From: Lyngbya sp. HA4199-MV5
GTDB lineage: Bacteria; Cyanobacteriota; Cyanobacteriia; Leptolyngbyales; Leptolyngbyaceae
Direction of reading: 5' to 3'
DNA length: 64,000 nucleotides
NCBI GenBank assembly: GCA_019359375.1
Contig: JAHHHL010000002.1
Span: forward strand, 62,001 to 126,000
The notes below the pieces were generated by a model, which saw nothing but the letters and a program-made list of their open reading frames with translations, did not search any database and was not told the DNA's origin. Shown here piece after piece: positions 27,566 through 35,173 of this stretch (position 1 is its first letter; each line of letters begins with the position of its first letter). Made by a program: the position numbers and the translations under genes.

Positions 27566-28039
27566 ATGCTTAAATCCTGGATGGTTATTGGGGGTGTTGC
27601 TCTATTAATCGCCTTTGCCAGCAGCATTCTGCGACCCAAAGATGTGAAGTGGTTTGCTCGGCTGCAACGTCCACGCTGGTTGACGTTTGAAGCCCTGATT
27701 CCCATCATTTGGACGGTTGTTCTCATTTGTGGTGCCTGGTCAGCCTATATGATTTGGGAACGTGACCCTAGCAGCAACAATACCTGGTGGTTGATGGGCG
27801 CTTATGCGCTACTGGAGCTTGCGATCGTCCTCTATTCTCCGGTAACGCTCTGGTTACGCAGTTTGAACGCAGGCACGATCGTTGGCGGCATTGGGGTTGT
27901 GATTGGCTTAATCTTAACGTTCATCGTCTGGTCGCTTTCAGGTTGGGCAGCTCTATTATTGGTGCCTTACTTGCTTTGGAGTCCGATCGGCACCTATACC
28001 ACCTGGGAAATGGCAAAGCTCAATCCTGAATCCGCTTGA
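27566..28039 (+). CDS. TspO/MBR family membrane protein
   Basis: 157-residue five-helix membrane protein of the TspO (peripheral benzodiazepine receptor) family, which binds porphyrins and is linked to tetrapyrrole and stress signalling. Typical marks: the W-F-A-R-L-Q-R-P-R-W segment after helix 1, and the C-terminal LLVPYLLWSPIGTYTTWEM followed by LNP. In phototrophs TspO affects pigment gene expression. It appears monocistronic. Confidence 0.85.
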   Translation: MLKSWMVIGGVALLIAFASSILRPKDVKWFARLQRPRWLTFEALIPIIWTVVLICGAWSAYMIWERDPSSNNTWWLMGAYALLELAIVLYSPVTLWLRSLNAGTIVGGIGVVIGLILTFIVWSLSGWAALLLVPYLLWSPIGTYTTWEMAKLNPESA

Positions 28040-28212
28040 GTCAGAAGGTTGGCTATCAGGTTGCAGTAGCGACCTGGCTCAGCACCCAATGTCGATCGCA
28101 ACCAAACATGTAATCCATGAGAATTTCACATCTATAGCGTGCAATGTCTTCCTGAGCGCTAGGATCTAAAAGCATTTTCACCAGTCGTTGCACGCTGAAC
28201 CAAGGAGAGATT

Positions 28213-28632
28213 ATGACTCGCGCCATCATGGAAACCGACAAGGGCACCATCAACCTTGATTTATTTGATGCCGATGCGCCAAACACCGTCAAAAACTTTG
28301 TCGATCTATCTGAGAAAGGGTTTTATGACGGGCTTGCCTTCCACCGCGTCATCCCCGATTTTATGGTGCAAGGCGGGTGCCCATTGGGAACGGGCACGGG
28401 TGGACCAGGCTACAAAATTAAAGATGAGCTGAACCACAATAAGCACCTCGCTGGCACTCTATCAATGGCGCACGCAGGTCCCAACACAGGTGGCAGTCAG
28501 TTCTTCATCTGCCACTCGCCCCAATCTCATTTAGACGGCGTGCATACCACCTTTGGGCGGACTCAAGATATGGATGTGGTCAATGCCATCCGCAAAGGCG
28601 ATAAGATTCTTTCGGTGAAGATCGAAAAGTAA
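28213..28632 (+). CDS. Cyclophilin-type peptidyl-prolyl isomerase
   Basis: 139-residue cytoplasmic cyclophilin that speeds proline isomerisation during folding. The catalytic motif is [13 protein letters not shown], and [16 protein letters not shown] and [10 protein letters not shown] form the rest of the active site. There is no signal peptide. AAGGAGA lies just before the ATG. A nested palindromic repeat follows 57 bases downstream. Confidence 0.93.
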   Translation: MTRAIMETDKGTINLDLFDADAPNTVKNFVDLSEKGFYDGLAFHRVIPDFMVQGGCPLGTGTGGPGYKIKDELNHNKHLAGTLSMAHAGPNTGGSQFFICHSPQSHLDGVHTTFGRTQDMDVVNAIRKGDKILSVKIEK

Positions 28633-28689
28633 CGATCGCGCGTTAGCCCGACCTTTTATACACGCTTTCTCTTGCTGTCAAACTTATGC

Positions 28690-28772
28690 ATCGTGACCAA
28701 AACCTTGGAGGTTTAAGCCAACATTTTGGTCACGATGTTTGATTTTTGGTTCAACCCTCCGAGGTTTGCGTA
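28690..28772. repeat. Nested palindromic repeat with AACCTCCGAGGTT core, copy 1
   Basis: ATCGTGACCAAAA (28690-28702) and TTTTGGTCACGAT (28724-28736) form a perfect 13-base inverted repeat. It is followed by AACCCTCCGAGGTTTGCGTA (28753-28772). The blocks TTGGTCACRATGYTTG and AACC(C)TCCGAGGTTTGCGTA recur at 37807-37852. The first hairpin may terminate the cyclophilin transcript; both copies lie just upstream of plus-strand genes. Confidence 0.6.
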
Positions 28773-28864
28773 AAGCTTATGTTACAGAAGTCGGCGCGAT
28801 CGCCCAGGTGGTTCACTATGCTGTTCCTATGCAAAGCCGTGTAACCAACGTTGGGACTTCATCA

Positions 28865-29413
28865 ATGGCTACAGATCAAACGATCTTTCAAACAGACTGG
28901 ATCGCCGTGAAGCAGAGCCACAGAGGGTTTCAGTACCTGGAACGCAGGGGCAAAGATTCGGTTGCTGTCTTTTTGTTGCGAAAGAATGATACGAAACCAC
29001 CGCACTATGAGGTTCTGATTCGCCAGCAGCATCTCTGTATTGACAATCAGGAGGTGGATGGCACGTTTACCCTGTTTCCCTGTCCCATTACAGGAGCGCT
29101 GGAGGAGGGAGAGTCGCCAGAAGCTGCTGCAAGCCGAGAAACCTATGAGGAGGCGGGCTACCGTGTGCAGGTACGATCGTTCGGTAAGTACATCGTCGGG
29201 ACTCAGGTGAATGAGCTTTGCCATCTCTACTATGCTGATGTCACCAGAATAGAGCCGGATGTAGCGCAACAAGATGGCACCTACATGGAGTCGATCGGGA
29301 AAAACGAATGGCACCCCTTTGAGTATCTGGCAACGTGCGACTATGCCGCCTGCCAAATCGGCTACGCCAGGCTGCGATCGCTCCTTGCTCAGTCAGATGA
29401 TCCAGTAAAATGA
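28865..29413 (+). CDS. Nudix hydrolase
   Basis: 182-residue hydrolase of nucleoside diphosphate-linked compounds. The Nudix box is present as G-x5-E-x7-RE-x2-EE-x-G (GALEEGE...RETYEEAGY). The fold is typical of ADP-ribose/ADP-sugar pyrophosphatase-like enzymes, but the substrate cannot be read. I use the ATG at 28865 (MATDQ); longer in-frame starts at 28829 and 28739 run back into the dispersed repeat and are less likely. Confidence 0.82.
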   Translation: MATDQTIFQTDWIAVKQSHRGFQYLERRGKDSVAVFLLRKNDTKPPHYEVLIRQQHLCIDNQEVDGTFTLFPCPITGALEEGESPEAAASRETYEEAGYRVQVRSFGKYIVGTQVNELCHLYYADVTRIEPDVAQQDGTYMESIGKNEWHPFEYLATCDYAACQIGYARLRSLLAQSDDPVK

Positions 29414-29466
29414 GTGGGCGGCGATCGTGACGCGGTTATTACCCGTCGCACACCCTGTCAGGTACC

Positions 29467-29940
29467 ATGCCCAACCCAACCACAAACAACCGAGACTACT
29501 GGATGAAGCAAAGCGAGATGTTGCAGAACGCGATCGCGCGGATGGCAAACAATTCTCTGGAAGTGAAAAAGGTTGGTATCACCGTTTGGGCAGCGATCGT
29601 GGGGTTTGGGTTCGCCAATCGCAGCACGGCTTTATTTGTGCTGGCGTTCGTTGCGTTTGCCTTATTTGGTGTCCTAGATCTTTACTATTTGTATTTAGAG
29701 CGTAAGTTTCGCACGAACTCCAATCGGCTGACTCGCGTCATTAGTGGCTATGGCACCAGTGAAGATGACGCATGGATTGAGACGGTGAAAGGGAATTTTC
29801 TTAAGCCCGATAGCTCCACGAAATTCCTGCAACAGCTTCCCAACACGCTTAAATCCTGGTCAAACTTACCGTATTTGATTACGTTCCTCATCACAATTCT
29901 GTTGCTGGTGCTGCCAATGCCAGCGGTACCGCCAAAGTAG
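29467..29940 (+). CDS. Two-helix membrane protein of unknown function
   Basis: 157-residue protein with a helical N-terminus, a transmembrane hairpin near residues 37-77 (ITVWAAIVGFGFA, then ALFVLAFVAFALFGVLDLYYLYL), a basic cytoplasmic stretch, and a last helix near 132-152. The layout resembles small two-helix membrane modules found in several bacterial families, including some conflict-associated effectors, but nothing adjacent supports that role. The function is unknown. Confidence 0.6.
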   Translation: MPNPTTNNRDYWMKQSEMLQNAIARMANNSLEVKKVGITVWAAIVGFGFANRSTALFVLAFVAFALFGVLDLYYLYLERKFRTNSNRLTRVISGYGTSEDDAWIETVKGNFLKPDSSTKFLQQLPNTLKSWSNLPYLITFLITILLLVLPMPAVPPK

Positions 29941-29956
29941 GACGATCGCGTGGGCT

Positions 29957-29988
29957 GCGATCGCTGCTCTGTGCTAAACAGCGATCGC
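29957..29988. terminator. HIP1-containing hairpin between convergent genes
   Basis: GCGATCGCTG (29957-29966) and CAGCGATCGC (29979-29988) are perfect 10-base arms around a 12-base loop. It lies between convergent genes ending at 29940 and 30034, so it may serve as a terminator in both directions, although it lacks a T-run. Confidence 0.4.
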
Positions 29989-30033
29989 GGTATGCTTTGT
30001 CAGTTCATGGGAACGACCAGAATTTAGCGAATA

Positions 30034-30429
30034 TCATGCCTCTGGTCTGGGGGCATGCAAGCCAATACCATTGCCTTCGCTGTCCTGAATGATGCCGATA
30101 AACCCTGGATCGCCAATGTCGGTTTTGGGCATCAAAAGCTTACCACCGCTAGACTCAACGCGCCCCAATGCCTGTTCTAAATTCTCAACGGTGCCCAAAT
30201 TGAGGTAGATCAACGTGCCCGTCATGGAAGGCGTTAAGCGATCGCTTTTGACGATCGCGCCTCCTACATTGGTTGCAGTCTGAGCGTTGGGAAAGAATGC
30301 CTGCGGTTCTCCCATAAATTCTGCTTTCTGGATTTCGGTACCCAACACGTTGCTGTAGAAAGTCACTGCCCGATCGAAGTCAGCGGCAGGAATTTCAAAC
30401 CAGTTAATAGCATTCGCAACATTCGGCAT
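30034..30429 (-). CDS. VOC family (glyoxalase-like) protein
   Basis: 131-residue metal-dependent VOC fold protein. It has INWFEIPAADFDRAVTFYSNVL at the N-terminus, with repeated beta-alpha-beta-beta-beta units, and ends with GFIGIIQDSEGNGIGLHAP, a typical VOC C-terminal strand with a Glu/His region. The substrate is unknown. Convergent with the preceding plus-strand gene. Confidence 0.85.
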   Translation of the reverse strand: MPNVANAINWFEIPAADFDRAVTFYSNVLGTEIQKAEFMGEPQAFFPNAQTATNVGGAIVKSDRLTPSMTGTLIYLNLGTVENLEQALGRVESSGGKLLMPKTDIGDPGFIGIIQDSEGNGIGLHAPRPEA

Positions 30430-30590
30430 AAAAATTCCTCGTTAGAGATGGAATTTCTCAAGCTTACTGGAAGAAGCAAAATAGAACAAGTGTACTGAAA
30501 GACATTCTTTGAGCTTCGTGCCGTGCGATCGGTCACTGATTGCTGGCTTTGAGGCAGTAGACTGAAGTTAGAACGCTTTTAGCATCAAAG

Positions 30591-30818
30591 ATGGAAACTA
30601 TTCGTCAAGTGATTGAGGTCAAGGGCGATCGCAAGGTGGAAATCACCTTGCCCAATAGCATTCAGCCAGGTCTCGTTGAGATGGTTGTTGTGTTGCAGTC
30701 GATGCCACAGCCCGATTTTGAAACAGCACCTCCATCCAGCAACCTCTTTGGCTTTTTGCCTCGACGCATTGATCCACTCCAGTTTCAGCAGCAGTTGAGA
30801 GATGAATGGAACCGATAA
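30591..30818 (+). CDS. Antitoxin of a PIN-domain toxin pair
   Basis: 75-residue protein whose stop overlaps the start of a PIN-domain toxin gene by 17 bases, the classic toxin-antitoxin arrangement. The N-terminal strand-rich part (IEVKGDRKVEITLPNSI) suits an AbrB- or RHH-like DNA-binding antitoxin. The C-terminal part (residues 45-75), with FGFLPRRIDPLQFQQQLRDEW, would wrap the toxin. It is identified mainly by context. Confidence 0.7.
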   Translation: METIRQVIEVKGDRKVEITLPNSIQPGLVEMVVVLQSMPQPDFETAPPSSNLFGFLPRRIDPLQFQQQLRDEWNR

Positions 30819-31206
30819 ACGGTATCTACTCGACACCAATATCTTCATCTATTACTTCAACGGTGATCCAGTTGTTCAACCACTTGTAGAAGACGTTTTG
30901 ACTGAGAAGGCGACAGGGTTATATTGTCCTGTGAGTTGGGTTGAACTGCTGTGCTACCCAGCATTAACAGAGGCAGAAGCCGAGCAAATGCGGGCATTTT
31001 TGCGATCGCTAACCTGTGTTGCCTTAACAGAAAGCATCCTCGATCGAACCGCTCAAATTCGTCGAGCTTATCGAACTGCTCTACCCGATGCCCTCATCGC
31101 AGCGTGTGCTTTAGAAATGACAAGCACTCTGGTCACACGCAACACTCAAGATTTTCAGCAAATCAACGGATTGAGTATTGTCAATCCTTTTCAAGAATGC
31201 GTCTAA
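30802..31206 (+). CDS. PIN-domain ribonuclease toxin, VapC-like
   Basis: 134-residue PIN-domain RNase. The acidic residues expected in the active site are present: Asp in LLDTNIFIYYF, Glu in VSWVELLCYP, Asp in ALPDALIAACAL, and Asp in TRNTQDFQQI. VapC-type toxins cut tRNA or rRNA. The overlapping upstream gene is the likely antitoxin. The 3' end of this gene overlaps, on the other strand, the remnant of a HepT gene, so it marks the edge of a rearrangement. Confidence 0.85.
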   Translation: MNGTDKRYLLDTNIFIYYFNGDPVVQPLVEDVLTEKATGLYCPVSWVELLCYPALTEAEAEQMRAFLRSLTCVALTESILDRTAQIRRAYRTALPDALIAACALEMTSTLVTRNTQDFQQINGLSIVNPFQECV

Positions 31207-31257
31207 TCTCGGTATTCAGTGCAGGAATTTTGCTGATGACAACATCCCACACAATTA
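31181..31257 (-). pseudogene. C-terminal remnant of a HepT-like toxin gene
   Basis: Reading the minus strand directly after the MntA-like stop gives VIVWDVVISKIPALNTEIRR and then ILEKD before TGA at 31181-31183. This matches the end of HEPN/HepT toxins (VWDxVxxKIPxLxxEI). Everything upstream of it in the gene is missing. The remnant overlaps the last 26 bases of the plus-strand PIN gene, so the PIN pair probably replaced the body of hepT. Confidence 0.6.
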
Positions 31258-31258
31258 C

Positions 31259-31572
31259 TCACGCGCCGACTGTGACATACTCAACCTCATCGAGAATGCG
31301 TGGACCAATGTAGGGACTGAGTGACTCGATCGTATGAGATCGACCGATCGCTTAAACAGGTCTTCGAGAAAAAACGATAGCTGGATGAAGTTATCAAACG
31401 TCTTCTGCTCTGGCGCAAAAGCAACCAGAATATTGACATCACTCTGCTCATGGATGGCGATATCCCGCGCTAAGGAACCAAAGACCCCACATCGCCTCAC
31501 ACCAAGCTGCCGCAATTCCTATTGGTGCTGCCGTAGGAGAGAAAACACTTGAGCCTTGGTTTGTACAGCCAT
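31259..31572 (-). pseudogene. Decayed MntA-like nucleotidyltransferase antitoxin
   Basis: An MNT-domain antitoxin (it normally AMPylates and silences HepT) with at least two lesions. From the ATG at 31572 the frame reads MAVQTKAQVFSLLRQHQ, then a TAG, then continues in frame with the motif GVFGSLARD...SDVNILV (GSxxR...SDxD-type nucleotidyltransferase core, with Asn in place of the second Asp). After VDLI the frame shifts: the expected ending ESLSPYIGPRILDEVEYV is in another frame and stops at 31259. An 86-codon open frame (31255-31515) spans the middle, but is not the full gene. Confidence 0.75.
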
Positions 31573-31648
31573 GATGATTTCTGAGGCTTAGGGGTATCAA
31601 TAAGCAGAGAAGGTTGGAATGGTGTAGACGCTGTGAGCAGTACCCACC

Positions 31649-33145
31649 CTACTCACTGATTTTACAAATATCAACACGAGCACTCAAATAAGGACCTACG
31701 CTTGCACCGAATATCCACGTTACTTGCTTACCCCACCACGGTAGATTGCCACGAGGGGATTCCAAGCTAAAAGTAATTTCGTCGTATGACTTCCAGCCAT
31801 CTGGGCTACGCCATCCTACAGAATCACCAAAGGAACAGTAGGCGTTATAGCCACTTTGTCCTGTGGTTTCAATATCTTGCCAAATCTGCCTCTGCACGCT
31901 AAAACCAAAGCGATTATTGCTGTACTTTACCCATAACAGATTAATTGTGCGAAGATCGCGGCAGGGAAAATTTTGAACGTCTTCTTCTCTCAAATTGCCT
32001 TCATCCTGCCGACCCATAACTTTGCACATACGGTCTGCTGTTTCCTGATCTGCCTCCTTCCAATGCCCTGCCTTCAGCAAATCTCGCAGACGAATGTAAT
32101 CTACCCCTTTTTCAGAGGTGAGGTCATCTTCATCAGTAATGATCGTCTCAGATTGAGTCAACCGCTTAAAGATGTGCTTTTGAAACTCTTCTAAACTGCT
32201 CCAGGCTTCACGAAACCTAGGAAAATTAGGGCTGTTTAAGGAATGAGTGTTGCCATCAGAGTAGTTGGGACTAAAGCCTAAAATATCCTTCTGATGAGGA
32301 AGCTGATTCCAATCTATTTCAGCAACCCATACAGCTCTCACCCAACGGAAAAAATTTGTATCTTTGCGGACTTGATTATCTAAAAATTCAACGATATGGG
32401 TAACTTTTGCTTGTTGGTGCAAAATCATTAAATCTCCTGCTTTCGGCAGGTTTACTCCATGACTTCCTGATCGCCACATCAACTCAAATGTCCTACTTTC
32501 AGTTTGGCGCATGTGCTCTAGCGGGTAAGCCCATATGTCCGGCTCTGGATGTTTAACATTTTTGATAAAAAGGATTTTAGCTGAATCGCATTCTTGTAAA
32601 TCTTTTCGAGTTACTTGCTGAATTATCTGTTCCGGGGTTGGCTTTTCTTCCCACTCTTCCTGCGTCTGTCGCTCAGCTGGCTTTTTGGCGTAGAGTTGAT
32701 CAACCGTATCTCGAATCCGTTGAGCCACGATCGCAAATGCTTCATCCTGGTCTTCCCACCTTGTAATCGGCTTGGCGTGGGTTGGCAAAACGTTCAATTT
32801 GCTAAAGGGCACGTAGGAATGGTTCCAGTCGCAGGGACGCAGAATTATGGGGATCACTCGTGCTGTTCCCTCATTGTGCCGTGTGATCGCTCGCTTCAGT
32901 TCGGTGCCGTAGCAGTACTCAGAATCAATAAAGTCGCTACTCACCAGTAATAGAATAATGTCTGCGGTATCAAGCTTATTTAGAATCGCTGGCTCCCACT
33001 CCGTACCCGCTTCTAATTGAAGGTCGTGCCACGTACTAATTCTGTTTGCCCTTCTTAGAGTTGACAGGTGAGTTTCTAATGTATTCCGCATGTCCAGGTC
33101 TTTGCGCGAATAGGAGTAAAAGATCTTGATGGCTTCTTCTGACAC
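31649..33145 (-). CDS. TIR - PUA/EVE-like - GUN4 fusion protein
   Basis: 498-residue three-part protein. Residues ~6-150 are a TIR domain (IFYSYSRKDLDMRNTLETHL; catalytic-type Glu in EYCYGTELKRA), a fold that in bacteria often cleaves NAD or makes signals from it. Residues ~190-330 form a middle domain, with GDLMILHQQAKVTHIVEFL, that resembles PUA/EVE-like nucleic-acid readers; this is tentative. Residues ~348-470 are a clear GUN4 domain (YIRLRDLLKAGHWKEADQET, then FPCRDLRTINLLW and NRFGFSVQRQIW), which binds Mg-protoporphyrin-type tetrapyrroles; GNLP replaces the usual GHLP. I choose the GTG at 33145, with GGAG upstream; a TTG at 33160 is also possible. It may couple tetrapyrrole sensing to TIR output. 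Confidence 0.85.
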   Translation of the reverse strand: MSEEAIKIFYSYSRKDLDMRNTLETHLSTLRRANRISTWHDLQLEAGTEWEPAILNKLDTADIILLLVSSDFIDSEYCYGTELKRAITRHNEGTARVIPIILRPCDWNHSYVPFSKLNVLPTHAKPITRWEDQDEAFAIVAQRIRDTVDQLYAKKPAERQTQEEWEEKPTPEQIIQQVTRKDLQECDSAKILFIKNVKHPEPDIWAYPLEHMRQTESRTFELMWRSGSHGVNLPKAGDLMILHQQAKVTHIVEFLDNQVRKDTNFFRWVRAVWVAEIDWNQLPHQKDILGFSPNYSDGNTHSLNSPNFPRFREAWSSLEEFQKHIFKRLTQSETIITDEDDLTSEKGVDYIRLRDLLKAGHWKEADQETADRMCKVMGRQDEGNLREEDVQNFPCRDLRTINLLWVKYSNNRFGFSVQRQIWQDIETTGQSGYNAYCSFGDSVGWRSPDGWKSYDEITFSLESPRGNLPWWGKQVTWIFGASVGPYLSARVDICKISE

Positions 33146-33371
33146 TGACTTCTCCAGCAAAGGGCGATGGGCTTGCTGAGTCGATTATAGTCTTCGTCCA
33201 CAGGTTAACGGAAACGCTCTGGGTGGGCACTCACCGCAGGAAGAGTGGAGCGATTGCCCTGGGTGACAAGGCAAATTTGTTGGGGCGATCGCTTTCTACC
33301 CTCATCTCCTGCGTGAGAATGGATCTTAAGTTAAGAGTAAAACTCGATCACTCTCTATAGCACCAAATTTT

Positions 33372-33623
33372 ATGACAACCCTCACAGTCTCCCTTCCCGA
33401 AGCGTTAACTGTTTACCTGCAAGAGCAAATTGCCTCCGGTCACTACAGCACTGTCGATGACTACATTCAGGCTCTGATTCAACACGATAAAGAACGGAGA
33501 ACCCATCTCGAACCTCTTCTTTTAGAAGGGCTAGCTTCTGGTGACCCCACTCCCATGACAACTACCGACTGGACAACAATCCGCTCCAACGTGCAGCAAA
33601 ATCTGACCGATCGCTCTGAATAA
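33372..33623 (+). CDS. parD: ParD-like antitoxin
   Basis: 83-residue ribbon-helix-helix antitoxin. The N-terminus TLTVSLPEALTVYLQEQIAS and YSTVDDYIQALI match the ParD/CopG-like fold, and the acidic C-terminal half would bind the toxin. Its TAA stop overlaps the ATG of the next gene by one base. It would repress its own operon and block ParE. Confidence 0.85.
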   Translation: MTTLTVSLPEALTVYLQEQIASGHYSTVDDYIQALIQHDKERRTHLEPLLLEGLASGDPTPMTTTDWTTIRSNVQQNLTDRSE

Positions 33624-33946
33624 TGGCTCATCTTTTCAAACGCCCGATTGTCATTCAAGACTTGATCGACCATGCCACCTACATTAGTCTTGACAATCTC
33701 GATGCTGGCGATCGCTTCCTCTATGCCGCCGAAGCAACCTTCCAATGCCTTGCCGAGATGCCCAGAATCGGTAAACTCAGTGGCTTTAGCAATCCAAAGC
33801 TCGCTCAAGTGCGGCAATACCCCATTAAGGGCTTCAACAAATACATTATTTTTTATCAAAACCATCCCGAAGTTGTAGAAATTCTTCGAGTGCTGCATGG
33901 GGCACAAAATCTTGAGTTTATGCTTGAACAAAAGCCGCCTCCCTGA
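33623..33946 (+). CDS. parE: ParE/RelE-family toxin
   Basis: 107-residue toxin of the RelE/ParE superfamily. Typical features are the helix ATYISLDNLDAGDRFLYAAE, PRIGKLSGFSNPKLAQVRQY, and the strand run KGFNKYIIFYQ followed by VEILRVLHGAQNLEFM. ParE toxins inhibit DNA gyrase; RelE-type cleave mRNA, and the sequence favours ParE. It overlaps the antitoxin by one base and looks intact. Confidence 0.87.
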   Translation: MAHLFKRPIVIQDLIDHATYISLDNLDAGDRFLYAAEATFQCLAEMPRIGKLSGFSNPKLAQVRQYPIKGFNKYIIFYQNHPEVVEILRVLHGAQNLEFMLEQKPPP

Positions 33947-34034
33947 TCGAATCTATTCAAATCCCCAAGGTTAGGATGGTACTGATACTAACGACTGCCA
34001 CCCATCATTCAGGTTGAATTCACCTCCCGAACGC

Positions 34035-34907
34035 CTAAACGCGTTGCATCCAGGTGATGCATTGCTGCATTTGGTGTTGCATGGTGGGGCGATCGCTATG
34101 GAACCGACGACCATGACCGGGCAGCACCCATTCAAACGAGTAATCTGCTAACCGTTGCATGGATTTGGTGAGTTCTGTCCAGGAGTACCAGCAGACCGAG
34201 CGGAAGGCGATCAGGTGTTGGCGATCGTCCGACCAGGCAAGATGATCACCAGAGAAGAGAAAGGTCTGGTCATACAGCAAAACCGTGTGCCCTTTGGTGT
34301 GACCGGGAACCGGAATGATCAGCAAGTCGGGCGCAAATTGAGTGGGTTCTGTGCCAGAAAGCTGGATTTCTACACCCCGTGTACCCGCATTGATTTCGTC
34401 TTTGTGGAGAATGCGATCGCACCCGAAATGCTGATGGAACTTTTCGTGATCTGCCACATCATCCCGATGGGTCAGGTACAGATACCGCACACCACCCATC
34501 GCTTCTAGCTGCTTGACTAATGGCGGTGTAAAGCGCGGCGAATCCACCAGCACATTCCCATCAGGTCGCTGAATCAAGTAGCTGGCAGCGCCATAGGAGC
34601 TTTCGGCATGGTAGCCACAGTGGTAGACATTTTTAGCGATCGCAATTGGAAAGCTTTGCTGTGCTGCTTTGATATCGATGGGTTTCTCGACCGTACCGAT
34701 CGAAGCGGTCGGGCAAGACAACAGTGCTTGCATAGCCTGCAATCGTTCTTGCTCATTAGCAGGCTGATGATGCACCGCCGACTGATCACCTCTTTGGGAG
34801 AACACAGCAGGAGCCATCCAGCGACAGGTATCACAGTCAATACAGGTGCTATCAACGTAAACGTCACCGCTAACGTTTTCGGGGCGACGTTGGGTAGGGT
34901 GAGGCAT
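34035..34907 (-). CDS. Ferredoxin - metallo-beta-lactamase fold fusion
   Basis: 290-residue protein. The N-terminus (residues ~15-75) is a small ferredoxin-like domain with CIDCDTCRWMAPAVF and a further Cys-Pro near residue 65 (LLSCPTASIG), suiting one Fe-S cluster. The rest is an MBL-fold hydrolase/oxidoreductase with LTHRDDVADHEKFH, PVPGHTKGHT, FSGDHLAW and LPGHGRRFH. The usual HxHxDH motif is replaced by HRDDVADH, so metal binding may differ. Such fusions are found in cyanobacteria and plants; the reaction is unknown. Confidence 0.85.
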   Translation of the reverse strand: MPHPTQRRPENVSGDVYVDSTCIDCDTCRWMAPAVFSQRGDQSAVHHQPANEQERLQAMQALLSCPTASIGTVEKPIDIKAAQQSFPIAIAKNVYHCGYHAESSYGAASYLIQRPDGNVLVDSPRFTPPLVKQLEAMGGVRYLYLTHRDDVADHEKFHQHFGCDRILHKDEINAGTRGVEIQLSGTEPTQFAPDLLIIPVPGHTKGHTVLLYDQTFLFSGDHLAWSDDRQHLIAFRSVCWYSWTELTKSMQRLADYSFEWVLPGHGRRFHSDRPTMQHQMQQCITWMQRV

Positions 34908-34911
34908 CGGG

Positions 34912-35130
34912 GGACGTGAGGGGTGAGGGGTGAGAAGGCAGGAGGCAGGAGGCAGAAGGCAAAGGAGTTGTTGGTTTTTAGTTTTTAGTTTTTAGAAGGA
35001 GTCAGGAAAAGCTCATGCACTCATAACCAACAACCAACAACTAACAACCAACAACTAGCCCTCTACTCACTACTCCCCACTCCCACTCCCTACTTCTGCC
35101 CTCTGCCCTCTGCCCTCTGTCTTCAAATTT
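34912..35130. repeat. Low-complexity intergenic repeats
   Basis: Blocks of GGCAGGAGGCAGAAGGC, GGTTTTTAGTTTTTAGTTTTTAG, AACAACCAACAACTAACAAC and CTGCCCTCTGCCCTCTG, all short degenerate direct repeats. They lie between divergent genes. Similar tracts occur at 25358-25510, 38592-38787, 46862-47130 and 54722-54920. Confidence 0.7.
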
Positions 35131-35173
35131 TGATCGATACTAGAGATCTGAAAAGACAACGAGGAAAAGCTGC

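Noticed and set aside
31649-33145. Annotation as the chlorophyll-synthesis regulator Gun4
   Set aside because: The GUN4 domain is only the C-terminal quarter of a TIR fusion protein, so the housekeeping role should not be transferred.
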